Below, piece after piece: positions 29,437 to 39,902 of a DNA stretch of 64,000 nucleotides; the first letter of the stretch is position 1, and each line of letters starts with the position of its first letter. Source of the DNA: Nannochloropsis salina CCMP1776 (lineage: Eukaryota; Sar; Eustigmatophyceae; Eustigmatales; Monodopsidaceae); assembly GCA_004565275.1 (NCBI GenBank), contig SDOX01000017.1:167898-231897 (forward strand), written 5' to 3'. Both the position numbers and the translations under genes were made by a program. The notes below the pieces were generated by a model. That model was given only the letters and a program-made list of their open reading frames with translations. It did not search any database and had not been told where the DNA came from.

Positions 29437-30236
29437 CCTAAGGCATAGTTGATGTATTTGCACAGATTGTGGATAAGAAATATTCTTCCTGCTCGGCTGT
29501 GTTTTGCGTGAGATATTGTAGAAACAGCATAAGTGACATGTTCACTACATCTTGCTACTGATTGGTACTCGTAATTACAAGGAATAGTAGCAGTACCAAG
29601 CTTACAGGCTTTAAGCTCGTTTACTGTGTATCGTGTACCGTGATTGTGTCAGAACCCATTCAATATATGGGTTACACATACTTACACTTTGTTGTTGCAT
29701 GTTCTGATGGGGATTAAACGGGCTCGTCGTTCTTGAATTCAGCCAGGGAGTTACTAATATAGTATGGTATTTGCCCCTGAGAAGATCGAAGGGCGGGCTC
29801 GGACATGCAGGCATGAATGCAAGCATGGGCTCAACAAGTCAAGCCACACACGGGGGCTGGATTGTGGTACAGATTATGTGCCCACATTCAACTACTTGTT
29901 CAGTCGTTGTCGCACAGAAAGTGGCCAGGTTGTAACAATTGACTGGCGGATGGAGGCCTACAAGCGTTCACTCCCAGGCATAAGCGTTGCCTCCTGCCTT
30001 AAATAGGTCGACTGTCACTACATTCTCTCGCTTTTCCATTTCTGCTCACGAATTATTACTTGATTTCTATTTCCGTATGACGCAGGTGTTTTGAGAGTGA
30101 TAAGATATAGCCGTTGTACGCTTGATTTAGTGCAATATACCGAAGTAAGGGTTTCCGAAGAGAGTCTGCAGAACTAGCTTTAGAGGGTGCGCACCATCCA
30201 TCGTCTTTCACTTCAATTTTAGACGGTCACACCCCC

Positions 30237-31654
30237 ATGTTACGACGTGCCTCGACTGCGCGAAACTTTCCAGTCCTCGAGAAGGTAGCAGGGGGCAGAA
30301 GAAACGCGGAACGGGGCCAGGACAAACGGGCCATTGGTGTCGTCTTGTTAGAGTGGTCCCTGATGGTAGCCGGCTACTACATTTTGTACCTGTCCGTCAA
30401 TGGTATCGTCACCATGATGGACCCGGTAAAAAAGGATAGGGGCGCAGGAGTACAGGTACTAAAAGCTCATGTGGATAGTACTTGTACCTCTAGAATGTCG
30501 ACGAACTTAACCACCTCCCTCTTGTTTTACACGCACCACAGACCAAAGAGGCCCTGGGGAAAAAAGCGGACCGTTCTGAGATTGCGCGCCTGGATCTTTC
30601 GCCTTATGAGCGGATCATTGCCAACGAGGTCTTGGACGCAGAGCAGTTGGAGGGTGGATTCGATACTATCGGCGGGCTAGAACAGCAAAAGAGGGAGATT
30701 TTCGAGCTGGCCGTGCTTCCCCTGAAGCGCCCAGACCTTTTTAATAAGCGAGGGAAGCTTTTGGGTTCGCCCAAGGGCATCCTTTTCTATGGCGCTCCTG
30801 GGACTGGGAAGACTATGTTGGCCAAGGCCATAGCGCGGGAGTCGGGCGCAGCTTTCATCAATTTGCGAATGAGCACGCTTACGAACAAGTACTTTGGCGA
30901 GTCCAATAAGCTCGTTTCCGCCGTCTTCTCCCTGGCCAATAAGCTGGCGCCCACCATAATCTTCATCGACGAGATCGAGTCCTTCCTGCGCGTGCGGGGC
31001 CGGGGGGACGACGCGCCCTGGATCTCGCTCAAGGCCGAGTTTATGACCCTTTGGGACGGCATTCTCACCGAAAGCGCCGTGCCCATCATGGTGCTAGGGG
31101 CGAGCAATAGGCCCTACGACCTCGACCCAGCCATTCTCCGGCGCCTCCCAAGACAATTCGAGATACCACTCCCAGACCCCAAGCAGCGGGCGGAGATTCT
31201 GCGCTTGCTGTTGAAGGAGGAGCACGTTGACTACGAGTCGGTCAAACTAGGGGCATTAGCGGCCGAGACAGAGGGCTACTCAGGCAGCGACCTGAAAGAA
31301 CTGTGCCGAGCCGCCGTCATGATGCCGGTCCGCGACGTGATGTACTTGCCCGCGGGCGGAAGTCTCACCGCCCTGGACGTGGATGGTTTGCAGGCGGAGC
31401 ACCTGCGCCAGGTCACGATGGAGGACCTTCGGAACGCCATGAAGCGCGTCAAACCCACGGGCCACGCCGCTCAGGACTATGAGCGGCGGGAAAGTGCCCA
31501 CGCGGAGCACACAGCCCATATTTCTCCGGCCTTCATGAATACTGCGCTCTCTCTTCTGCTGCAAAGCTTGGTACAAGGCCATGTCCCACAGGTGCCAGGA
31601 GCGGCCCACGGGCAGGCTGGCGGGGACGGTCGCAGTAACGGGCGAAGTGTGTAA
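30237..31654 (+). CDS. Msp1/ATAD1 membrane-protein-extracting AAA ATPase
   Basis: AAA extractase that pulls mislocalised tail-anchored proteins from mitochondrial or peroxisomal outer membranes. Exon 1 (30237-30425) encodes a short basic start and one transmembrane helix ending in MMDP; a 116-nt intron (30426-30541) is removed, giving MMDPTKEALGKKA, matching ATAD1's MDPTRK region. Total 433 aa. The AAA core has FDTIGGLEQQK, GAPGTGKT, the pore region NKYFGESNK, Walker B IIFIDEIES (Glu where most have Asp), LKAEFMTLWDG and LRRLPRQFEIPLPD, all typical of Msp1 rather than other AAA proteins. Another donor after GAGVQ keeps frame but fits the family less well. An unusual Ala/Gly/Ser-rich C-terminal tail of ~60 residues follows the ATPase. 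Confidence 0.92.
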
Positions 31655-32233
31655 GCATAGCTGTGTGGATGGAGTTGGCTGGAGGGGGGGGGGGAGGGAG
31701 GGGTCTGACGTGTGCATAGAAAATAGATTGACATTTTTGTCCCAAAAATCTGCCCGATAGGTCCGCGGCGCTAAAATCACATGAATGCCCGGCATCCACA
31801 GGCTTTGTCAACCTGATTTCCTTCATTTAGGAAGAAAACGTCGACAACTTGTACTCTTGGTCGCTGGCATCAGAAGCCAGCCTTGAGTTTTTTCTTTGGT
31901 GTGCCCACAATCCTTTGCCCGAGAGTACCTGCAGCGCATCAATTAATCCGAGGCCTAATCTTGGATAACATCGTCACCTTTCTTCACGTTCTTCTACTGC
32001 CCCGCCTCAATTTCTTTTACCCTCTCTTGCACCATATGCTGACGTTCTGTGGCATCGCTGCCGCCTACTGGAGCCTTTCCTCGTTTCTGAAGCGCAGTTT
32101 CTATACAAATACGCAAATATGCACACCACACCTCTCTTTGACTTTTGTCTTTGATAGATTGAATCGTTTAGCCCCGTGTACGGCCATCAAGCGTTACAAG
32201 GCCTGACGCTCCCCTGACGCAACCTGGTCACAG
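31655..32233. other. Convergent intergenic region
   Basis: Between the Msp1 and KDM4-like 3' ends. A G-run (GGAGGGGGGGGGG) lies near 31,681. A 107-codon hydrophobic open frame (31,883-32,206) is not recognised. Confidence 0.4.
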
Positions 32234-35068
32234 TCATCGCCCTCGTCCCAATATGCCGCGAGAGGCCCCTACTGTCCCAGCGGTAGCACCGACTGCCCCG
32301 GGCCCCATCGCCGGAATCCCCGCATTTCGCAAGCCCTGGCCGCAGTCCATTGACGTCAACTTTATGTTCGCACAGTTTCCCGTTCCTGTACGGCACTCGT
32401 ACACGGTGCTGACTCGCGACGCCGCAACGGAAGAACTTCCCTCGCCTGACATTTCCACGCTGGCATTTTTAATGGAAGACTCTGTGGATGGCCTTGTGCT
32501 TGATGGTTGATGCGGGCCTTTGAGAGTACCGCATTGCGTTCCTTCATGGTGCTGTTGTAGCGGGTATAGGCAGGCCGACGAGGGAGGGACGTGAGCGCCT
32601 TGAGCCAGGGCGCAGGAGTTGGGGGTGGGCTCCTGCGCTCGCTCGGTCGCACCGTCGGTTCCACAATATCTTGGAAGGACATGACCGCCATTCGACAAGT
32701 CGTCGTGCGCACTCCCACACCCTCGGCCCCCGTTCAGCCCACCTGCGAGGTCGCCGTTGCCCGGTGGCAGCCCCCTGCACTGCTCCTCTAGCACTTTCCT
32801 TTCTCCCTCCTCGTCGTCGGACCACTCTCCGTCAAAGATGGATGCATTGTGCGCGGCATGATATCGACTGTACGACCCCCCTGGGACAGCTTCCGAATTG
32901 CGAGTGCGGGAAAAGAGGCTGCGGAAAGCCTTCTTGCTTCTAGCCAGGTCCTTCTGGAATTTGGCGTGGCGCACAGCTGCCTGGGCGTCAGGCAACGGTA
33001 CGCCCCGAAGCAAGGGAGCTGGATGGGGAGCCATGCCACGCTTGGTATTTGCTGGGGCCTGCGCCGCACCTGACCCTCTAAGTGACGACGCGGACATTAC
33101 CTGATCCCTGCAGCAATGCCCTGCACTCGTGGCAACATCTCCGTGATGGTCAAGTCCCTGCTCCAGCTTTTTCTCCTGAGATTGCGGCGTTTGCATCTTT
33201 ATAGATTCACTGATTGTGCAGTCTTGTGTGGGAATAGACTGGAGGCTAAATTGGCCAAGGGCTGCTTGGACTCGCTCTCGACTCAGAAAGCGACTGGACA
33301 TCACGTTTACCCATTCCTCCATAGGCCTCTTGAGCGCCTTCGGCCAGGTCTCTCCAGGCGCGCCTGCCCGATCGCGTTTTCTTGACTTTTTCATTCCTTT
33401 AAAGTAGACTCGGGCCATCCCCTCTCCGATCATCGTCACGCTTCCCTCCTCCAGCCCTCGCGGGCCCCGACACACCACCACTTTTGACCGCAGCTTGATC
33501 CGCCGCCCAGTGGGCCAATCCGTACCCGATGCTTCCAATCGCTGCAATACCTGATGACAGCCTGCACAGAACGCCCGGCGGGGGGCGTGGTCCTTGCTGT
33601 ATAGGCAGCGCGTGTGCGACCAGGCCAAGCAGCCCGCGCACTGGAAGATGGCGCCTTTCGGCCAGCTCAGCACTGGTGCCCCACTCGTTGCGACCACCCC
33701 GCAGCGACACCGAAAGTCCCACTGCTTCTGCGCCGCTAGGTCCACCTCGAGACCTTGGCGGGCGGGCCCGCCGTCCTCCTCGTCCTCTCCCTCGTCTCCC
33801 CCCACGCGCTCCTCCGAGTCTTCTGCAGACTGGCCATCCCCACCACCTTCCCCTTCCCCTTCCCCCACAGTCAGGCTAAGTGTTCCCCCATTCAACCGTC
33901 GAACCTTCTCTTTCCGACGCAAATTCGTTTGCTCCCGCTGTAAGCGCTGACGCTCCTTGACCGCCCGGGCTTCCTCCACTCGCCTCGCTTCTTCATCTTG
34001 CTCGCGCCAGGCCATCCACCCTATGTAGCTCAAACGCCTCAAGATCTTTTTCCGGTCTATTTTGGACGTTTTGTTCGGCAGCGCTTCCACGCGGGCTTGG
34101 TCTGCGGCACGTTTGGCGGCCAGCTTGGCAGCGAAGTCGTCCATATTGATGTGGACCGAGTAGGGCTGGCACCGGCAAACCTTGGCCTCGCGGCCCTTGG
34201 ACAACCATCGCTCCGTGCTGAAATTTGTCGCCTCCGCAACGTTAAATCCGTGGTTGAAGCCTGCGTGGTAGGAAGCAGGAAAAGTGACGACGAACTCCCC
34301 CGGTTCCTGCACCAGGGTGTGGAAGGGAATGCCGGACTCCCGGAGCACCTTGGGCGAGAATATGCTGGTTTTGTGGCGCAAAAACTCCGAGCAGGTCCGG
34401 AAGCCTTGGGGATTCAGGGACTGCGCCAGACTCTCAAAGCGCCTTTGAGCGTGGGGGGGGATGGAATACCAGCTCTTGGGCCGGCCCGCGTGAAGGTAGT
34501 TGATGCTGTACAAGTTCATGTCCTCCGTGTGGAAGGCAAACATGGCGCGCCACATCCCAAAGTACAGCATGGCCGTGGTGATACCGGGCAGATTGGAAGG
34601 CAGCAGTTTAATCATGTTGTCCAGCTCCGACAGATTCCACCCGCTAGCCTGATCGCGGAAGAGAGAGCCGCTCATGTCCGCGCCGTAGAGAGGAGGGGGC
34701 GCCAGGGGACCCATACTGCGCCAGAACAAGCGCTCGATCTCCGAGTACGACATGGCTTGGTCGGGCTCCGCCTTCTTCGCCAGGGCCTGGAAGTCCTTGA
34801 CGGCCATTTTCTTGCCGTCCATCAGGCCCAACTGGTACACGCCCCTGAGGCCAGAGACACACTGCTTGATGGGGGGCACCACCAGTCCTCGCTCCGCCCA
34901 CATGCCTTCGAACTCGGCCTCCGTTGGCGTATCATACCAGCCTTCCGGAGGTATAATTTTGCACAGCCCAGCATTTCCTACCCTACTGTCAATCTTGTCG
35001 ATGTAGGCTGAAAAGTTCTTGAACTCCTCCCTGGAGGGCCGAAACACAGGACATGTCGTCGAGGACAT
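32234..35068 (-). CDS. KDM4/JMJD2-like JmjC histone lysine demethylase
   Basis: Fe(II)/2-oxoglutarate oxygenase expected to demethylate histone H3 lysines. The ATG at 35068 gives 944 aa (the longer frame starts at TTG). JmjN (CPVFRPSREEFKNFSAYI) is followed by a JmjC domain with the iron triad in HTEDMNLYSINYLHAG and HAGFNHGFN, the lysine-proximal GRPKSWYS, and a zinc-binding CRCQ after the core as in KDM4A. A Cys/His cluster downstream (RCRCGV, CAGCLAWSHTRC, CAGCHQVL) is PHD-like. A short beta-rich block (KVVVCRGPRGLEEGSVTMI) hints at a reader module. The C-terminal third is disordered and low-complexity. No intron is needed. H3K9/K36 specificity is inferred from the family only. Confidence 0.92.
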   Translation of the reverse strand: MSSTTCPVFRPSREEFKNFSAYIDKIDSRVGNAGLCKIIPPEGWYDTPTEAEFEGMWAERGLVVPPIKQCVSGLRGVYQLGLMDGKKMAVKDFQALAKKAEPDQAMSYSEIERLFWRSMGPLAPPPLYGADMSGSLFRDQASGWNLSELDNMIKLLPSNLPGITTAMLYFGMWRAMFAFHTEDMNLYSINYLHAGRPKSWYSIPPHAQRRFESLAQSLNPQGFRTCSEFLRHKTSIFSPKVLRESGIPFHTLVQEPGEFVVTFPASYHAGFNHGFNVAEATNFSTERWLSKGREAKVCRCQPYSVHINMDDFAAKLAAKRAADQARVEALPNKTSKIDRKKILRRLSYIGWMAWREQDEEARRVEEARAVKERQRLQREQTNLRRKEKVRRLNGGTLSLTVGEGEGEGGGDGQSAEDSEERVGGDEGEDEEDGGPARQGLEVDLAAQKQWDFRCRCGVVATSGAPVLSWPKGAIFQCAGCLAWSHTRCLYSKDHAPRRAFCAGCHQVLQRLEASGTDWPTGRRIKLRSKVVVCRGPRGLEEGSVTMIGEGMARVYFKGMKKSRKRDRAGAPGETWPKALKRPMEEWVNVMSSRFLSRERVQAALGQFSLQSIPTQDCTISESIKMQTPQSQEKKLEQGLDHHGDVATSAGHCCRDQVMSASSLRGSGAAQAPANTKRGMAPHPAPLLRGVPLPDAQAAVRHAKFQKDLARSKKAFRSLFSRTRNSEAVPGGSYSRYHAAHNASIFDGEWSDDEEGERKVLEEQCRGLPPGNGDLAGGLNGGRGCGSAHDDLSNGGHVLPRYCGTDGATERAQEPTPNSCALAQGAHVPPSSACLYPLQQHHEGTQCGTLKGPHQPSSTRPSTESSIKNASVEMSGEGSSSVAASRVSTVYECRTGTGNCANIKLTSMDCGQGLRNAGIPAMGPGAVGATAGTVGASRGILGRGR

Positions 35069-36141
35069 GCTCAAATGACCCGCCTCCTAAACCACCGCCG
35101 ACGTCACCTCTATGGCCGCTGCTGATAATCGCTACCGCAAGTCGATATTATTTATATACTTACGGCCCAAACAGGCGACGTGCCCCCAGACGGTCGAGCT
35201 CCACGCTGCAGCTTTGCTTCTGTCCGACACAAATTTACGCCACCGCAACCGCAGTGAAGTCAAATTTCTTCCACTTCATACTTTTGCTGTTTTTCCAACA
35301 TGGCTCTATCTTTCAAAAGTGATCCACAAGGGCCTTCTTGGGAGTGTTGAGGAGGTTCGTGAGGAATGGCTCGTGATGAGCTTGGAAATTGACTCGAGCA
35401 AGCAAAAATTCGAGATAACTTTCGGTCGCAATCGTGCTGAAGCATATATCACTCCAATCAAATTCTATGCCAGACAAAGCGAGACGGGAACGGAAGACAA
35501 AGAGATGGTTGTAGACAGCCGGTGCCCTCAAAACAGTCGGAAATGCGCCACATCCTCTTTCTCGACTACTCTCGAAGACCGTAAGAATGCATGATCATGG
35601 GAACAAAACCCTCACGTCCCGATCCCCAATCCTCTGGACATAGTTTAGATTTAAAGGAGGTAATTGGAATGCATTTGTGAATTGTCCTTGGATGGTGATT
35701 CCTGCCCAGCTTGACTGCAAGAAGACGAGAACCCTCTTGAGGAAACCCGGCAAAAACATGAAATCGAAAAGAAAAATCACCGCCGCGAGCCATCCATATG
35801 CCTATGCACGAGGTCAGAAGAATAAAGCGCATGCCTTGCGGTGTGGTGATGGAGAACCAGGCGTGGGCAGCCAGCTAAATCTTTGTGGCCCGGCCTGGCG
35901 GGGGGCCTCGCTTGAACGGGAGGACGAGTCTCAAGGAAACTTACGTGTTGCTCGCCCCGGCCTCTGACCCCGTACTTTCTCCACGGACCAACCCACAGGC
36001 AGGGATCAGGAGATGATTTTACGTGGCCAGCGACGTGCTTACCATGCACTGGTTAGGCTGGAAGAGTTTTCGGCTCGTGTCGGACGTAAAGGAGTACTTC
36101 CCTCCTCGCGACCTCCCCCCCGCGGCCTCGCGAGCGCGGCC
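35069..36141. promoter_or_regulatory. Divergent intergenic region (KDM4-like / exonuclease)
   Basis: About 1 kb with AT-rich TATTTATATAC near 35,147. A 160-codon open frame at 35,112-35,594 has no recognisable domain. An in-frame ATG at 36013 could extend the exonuclease by 43 residues. Confidence 0.4.
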
Positions 36142-37434
36142 ATGGACGAAGGGGCCTCAAGGGACATTCCAGGGAAACAAGGCTTACACAGTGTCCAGAT
36201 TGAGGAGCCAGTTGCAGAGTACATGGAGGGTGGGCCGTTGTCTCGGCAAAGTGACTCGTGTAATTTGACCCGGATGATTGAAATGACTTGTCCCTTTTCG
36301 TACGGCAGGGGGCGTGAGACCGTCAAGGTAAGCTAACACGCATGGGTAAAAAGGCTGGCGCTAACTCCTCTCGTCAGTCTCAGCACGTTTTTGAATCCCC
36401 TTGTCGGCTCCTGTGCTGCGTCTTTTTCTCGCGATGACAGAGAAAAGGACTCCGCATACCTGACAGTCTCCATGGAGACGAAAAGCCACCTCACAGTCCT
36501 TGCCCTCATACTTTAGGTGGCCGTCATACAAGGTACAACGGCCGCGAACTACTGGTGCGATAGACTCTGCCACCGCGTGCGGAAAGAGCTCGGGCCAGGC
36601 GGGGGGGATGGGGCCATCGGTTTGGACGTAGAATGGAGGCCCTCCTTCAAGCCGAATCAGCCCGCGCGTCGATCGGCCATCCTCCAGCTCTCGGGCCCCG
36701 GCCTCTGCTTGATCATCCAGCTCCAGCGGCTGAGTCACATCCCCCGGCAGCTGGGCAGGCTTTTGAGGGACCCCACCCTGCCCAAGGTGGGTGTCTCGGT
36801 GGAGGAGGACTTGGCCCGGCTCCGGGAGGACTGGGGGCTCTCATCGAGGTGCTTCGTGGACGTCGGCCGCGTGGGCGGGCGCGTCTTTCCAGAAGGCGCT
36901 CCCTTCCGTATCATATCCCTGCAGAAGCTGATGGGGGCCCTGTGGGGCATCTGCTTGCCCAAGCCCCAGTCGATCAGGCTTGGGAACTGGGAGACCCCGG
37001 AGCTCTCTTCGCGTCAGGTCGAGTACGCCGCGCTCGACGCTATGGCAGGCCGGGCCATCTACCAGGCCTTTCACCGGCGGGGCCTCCTGGACAAGGTCAC
37101 GCTGGAGGAGCTGATGCTGAAGTGGTCCCTCTCTTCGGACGAGAAGGACTTGAAGCGGGCCAGGAGCCTGGCGTTGGAGTCTGACCTCCTGCGCCACCTC
37201 TACGTACGGTTCACAGGCCTGCAACCCACGCGGCCGCGTGCAGGAAACCGACGTTTGGGTTCTGACGCCATATCTATCGGGTCTCAAGACAAGGGAGGGA
37301 GCAGCAGCAGACGCGAGGGGGACCGCGACCGGAGTGGAAGAAGCAGGACGAGAGGCAGCACTCTCGCGCCGGTGAGGCGCACCATCGTCGTGTCCGAAGA
37401 GCCATTCTCGCTTCAGGAAATCGCTGTTGTATAG
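36142..37434 (+). CDS. WRN/EXD-type DEDDy 3'-5' exonuclease
   Basis: RNase D/WRN-fold 3'-5' exonuclease. Two exons (36142-36327 and 36517-37434) around a 189-nt intron give 367 aa; ATG 36142 has a strong GCGGCCATGG context, while in-frame ATG 36013 would give 410 aa. The splice reads ETVKVAVIQGTTAANYWCD, the usual lead-in strand. Exo I is GLDVEW (Asp, Glu), Exo II is VGVSVEEDLARLRED, and Exo III is VEYAALDA with the Tyr-x3-Asp of the DEDDy class. There is no helicase domain, so this is a stand-alone exonuclease like plant WEX or metazoan EXD2. The C-terminus is a basic, Ser/Arg-rich tail (GRSRTRGS) that may bind nucleic acid or direct nuclear import. Confidence 0.86.
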
Positions 37435-37619
37435 GCCCTATAAACTGCGATGCACGCGAAATGTCACTGTGTTGATAGAGTCTCAACCTGCGTACTAGAT
37501 CTCAGTAAGTTGAGTGCCCGGGCGGCACATAAAAATAGGCCAAAACGCTCCTGGTGTAAAATAACGACAAATTAAGCAGTCTACTCATGCGGATGTCGAG
37601 TATCAATTACTTCCTTATT
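37435..37619. other. Convergent spacer
   Basis: Between the 3' ends of the exonuclease and Nudix genes; no feature is seen. Confidence 0.4.
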
Positions 37620-38294
37620 TTACGTGAAAGGCTTCGAAGATCTGACGACTTGTGCCGCGCTAGCTGTTGGCAACCTACACAACACTTGCTGTGCTCCTCG
37701 CTCCTTCACCACGGTTGTACCCTCCTTGTCACACACGACCAATCTCACCCATGTCTCCTCAATAATTTTCTTGTGGTCGAAAGCTAGGGGAGGAAGTGAG
37801 CCGAACGCGAAAAACTTTGCCTCTCGGGCGTCATCCCCAGCTCTTGCTCCCTTAGACGACAGCAGGAATGCTGTGTAGGCCACAGTGATGGTGTGTCCCC
37901 GCGGGTCTCGCCCTGGCTGTCCATAAGTACCAACCTGTGCAAACGAGATACTATCCAGAGCAGTTTCTTCCCTGAGCTCCCGAGCCGCCGCGGAATCCAG
38001 CCCCTCGTCCTGATTGACAAACCCCCCCGGCAGAGCCCAAGCCCCTTTGAAGGGCTCGTTCCCGCGCTGAACGAGCAAAATCTTCATCTGGGTTTCATCC
38101 AAACAGAATACAAGAGTGTCAACCGTGACCGACGGTCGGGGATATTTATAGCAAAAACCTTGAGCGGCCATTCCCACAGCGGTGGAGGCGGGGCGGCTTG
38201 ACGAAGGACGGAGGACAAAGGAGGATGGAGCGGTGAAGCACAAGCAGGCAGCACTTATAAGGGTTCTACTCAAAGTCGGAAGCAACGGGGGCAT
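37620..38294 (-). CDS. Plastid-targeted Nudix hydrolase
   Basis: 224-aa single-exon Nudix protein. The N-terminus (TLISAACLCFTAPSSF) is a signal peptide ending in a CFTAP motif much like ASAFAP, so plastid import is inferred. The catalytic core begins at RPSVTVDTLVF and contains a complete Nudix box, GFVNQDEGLDSAAARELREE-T. Residues DPRGHTITVAYTAFL and the AFDH near the C-terminus resemble the ADP-ribose pyrophosphatase/NrtR-like subgroup. Likely substrates are ADP-ribose or another nucleoside diphosphate derivative, unproven. It is divergent from the COA7-like gene across a promoter carrying a tandem duplication. Confidence 0.86.
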   Translation of the reverse strand: MPPLLPTLSRTLISAACLCFTAPSSFVLRPSSSRPASTAVGMAAQGFCYKYPRPSVTVDTLVFCLDETQMKILLVQRGNEPFKGAWALPGGFVNQDEGLDSAAARELREETALDSISFAQVGTYGQPGRDPRGHTITVAYTAFLLSSKGARAGDDAREAKFFAFGSLPPLAFDHKKIIEETWVRLVVCDKEGTTVVKERGAQQVLCRLPTASAAQVVRSSKPFT

Positions 38295-38905
38295 TCAGCC
38301 ACGCAATCTGAATCGAGAGTGAACTGATATCAAATTGAAGAGGAGTTGTGCGACCTGCAAGAAAACGGAACGAACCAGGCGGAAGCGGTTGTCCTCAGAA
38401 AGAGGACTAGGAAGAGAGAACGTCAAAATTGGGCGAGGCACTTGCCCACCCATGTGACTCAGGGATGTACGTGCCTGCTTCCTTACATCCTTCCTTAGAA
38501 GGTCACACAGCCATCCTGATGACAGTGCTTCGTCTCCATGTGCGACGAATGGCTACTCACCAACCTCCCCACTCGCGACGTGCATTCCTCTGTACCTTAA
38601 AGGATCTCGAAGACGGGACCAAAGAGAAGTGTGGAACGGTACGAATACACAAGCTACTCACCAACCTCCCCACTCGCGACGTGCATTCCTCTGTACCTTA
38701 AAGGATCTCCAAGACGGGACCAAAGAGAAGTCTGGAACGGTACGTATACACTAGCAAGTTGCGAAGCTCATGCATGCATACGTGAGAGTCGCCGGTACGA
38801 CTGAATGAATGACATGAATGACACGGCATCACACGTGAATAATAGTAATGGGTCACAATGAACACTTTGCGTAGGCCTGGATAGATTGAGGCAAGTAAGA
38901 CGGTA
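38295..38905. promoter_or_regulatory. Divergent promoter (Nudix / COA7-like)
   Basis: 611 bp between divergent ATGs, including the 101-bp tandem duplication. No additional gene is supported. Confidence 0.45.
38552..38751 (+). repeat. Two-copy tandem repeat, 101-bp period
   Basis: Copy 1 at 38552-38652 and copy 2 at 38653 to about 38751 start with GCTACTCACCAACCTCCCC. Only about three substitutions separate them over ~98 bp, so the duplication is recent or kept homogenised. Each copy includes ACCTTAAAGGATCTC and GGGACCAAAGAGAAG. Confidence 0.9.
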
Positions 38906-39724
38906 ATGATCGAGGGGCTTCAGGCTATCGATCCCGAGTATGAGGAGCGGATGCTGGCATTTGAAATGGACTGCGACAAGGGCAAGGGCGATGCATGGGC
39001 TTGTCACTCTGTGGGAGAATTTTTAGCCGTTGTCAAGGTGCGTTTGTCCTCTAATATGTCCGGAAACTGCTATATCTGTCTCTCACGCTTTCCCTTCCGC
39101 AGGGCGACTACAACAAGGCGGCGAAGGTATACACAGACAATTGCGCAAAATACAGTCACCCTCCCTCATGTTTTAATTTGGGACGCCTATATCTGGGCGG
39201 TCGCGGGGTTCCTCAGAGCGACGCGAGGTCGCTCAAGTGCTTTGACACTTCTTGTAAAGCCGGGCACGGCATGGCCTGCCACCACATGGGGCTACTGCTC
39301 CTGTATGGGAAAGATGGCGGGTACGACGTTTCCAAGGACGTAAAGAAAGCGACGGGTATCCTGGATAAGGCGTGCAGGGAGGGCATCCCTGATAGCTGCT
39401 ACGCGTTGGCCAGTCATCTGCTTCGGCAACTGCCGGAGGACAAGTCGCACGAACGGGATGCTCTCAGGGCAAAGGGGTTATTGGAACAGGGTTGCGCGCG
39501 GGGACATGGGCCCTCTTGTTTCAATTTGGCCGTCATGCACAAGAAGGGCGACACGGGAATTCCTCGGTAAGGGCGGGCGGGGAAATTGGGGTGTTTGACG
39601 CTCAGTTCACGGCCACTTCCTTGCACAAATTAACAGAAACGAGCAAGAGTTTGAGAAGTACAAAAAAGTAACGGAGGACCTGGTGGAGCAAACGGGCGCG
39701 CTGACGTGGAAGAAAGGGCACTAG
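38906..39724 (+). CDS. COA7: COA7-like Sel1-repeat protein
   Basis: Cysteine-rich Sel1/TPR-like repeat protein resembling COA7, an intermembrane-space factor for cytochrome c oxidase assembly. Three exons (38906-39037, 39103-39566, 39637-39724) with 65- and 70-nt introns give 227 aa (human COA7 is 231). Five consecutive repeats each carry two spaced cysteines (C-x7 to 9-C, as in CAKYSHPPSC, CKAGHGMAC, CREGIPDSC, CARGHGPSC), the pattern that makes one disulfide per hairpin. The short C-terminus (EQTGALTWKKGH) parallels the human end. No presequence is present, consistent with MIA40-type import. Both splice junctions preserve frame exactly. Confidence 0.87.
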
Positions 39725-39902
39725 AATACCCATGGCGTGCATGGCATACACGAGCTGGAAGTCAACAATGCGTACAGGGGCATCTGCATTGTGCTTAGAT
39801 GCCTAAAATACTTAGGGTCGATGTTGCTTTGATTCGCTTCTTAATGAATGTACAGCGGGATTCGAACATGACCTCCCAGGGCTCACAGAAACCCCCTCCG
39901 TC
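39725..39902. other. Convergent spacer
   Basis: Between the COA7-like and helicase 3' ends. It contains a GATTCGAAC that superficially resembles a tRNA T-loop, which I rejected. Confidence 0.4.

Larger units (their letters stand above)
27021..30236. other. Gene-poor 3.2-kb island
   Basis: In a window averaging a gene per ~2.1 kb, this stretch has no recognisable gene. The longest open frames (124-133 codons, near 27,957-28,331 and 28,956-29,357) match no family I know. It contains the nested inverted repeats at 29,256-29,436, a 13-C run near 28,680-28,692, a repeated GTATTTCGATTGC pair near 28,224-28,260, and a 9-bp inverted repeat (CGAGTCGAC/GTCGACTCG) at 27,582-27,613. It may hold noncoding RNA, long UTRs or decayed DNA. 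Confidence 0.5.

Noticed and set aside
35112-35594. 160-codon open frame between KDM4-like and exonuclease genes
   Set aside because: No recognisable family or clear start context, and it overlaps a probable promoter.
39855-39885. tRNA-like GGGATTCGAACATGACC (minus strand GTTCGAATCCC)
   Set aside because: The stems flanking the T-loop-like sequence do not pair, and there is no matching acceptor, D or anticodon arm nearby.
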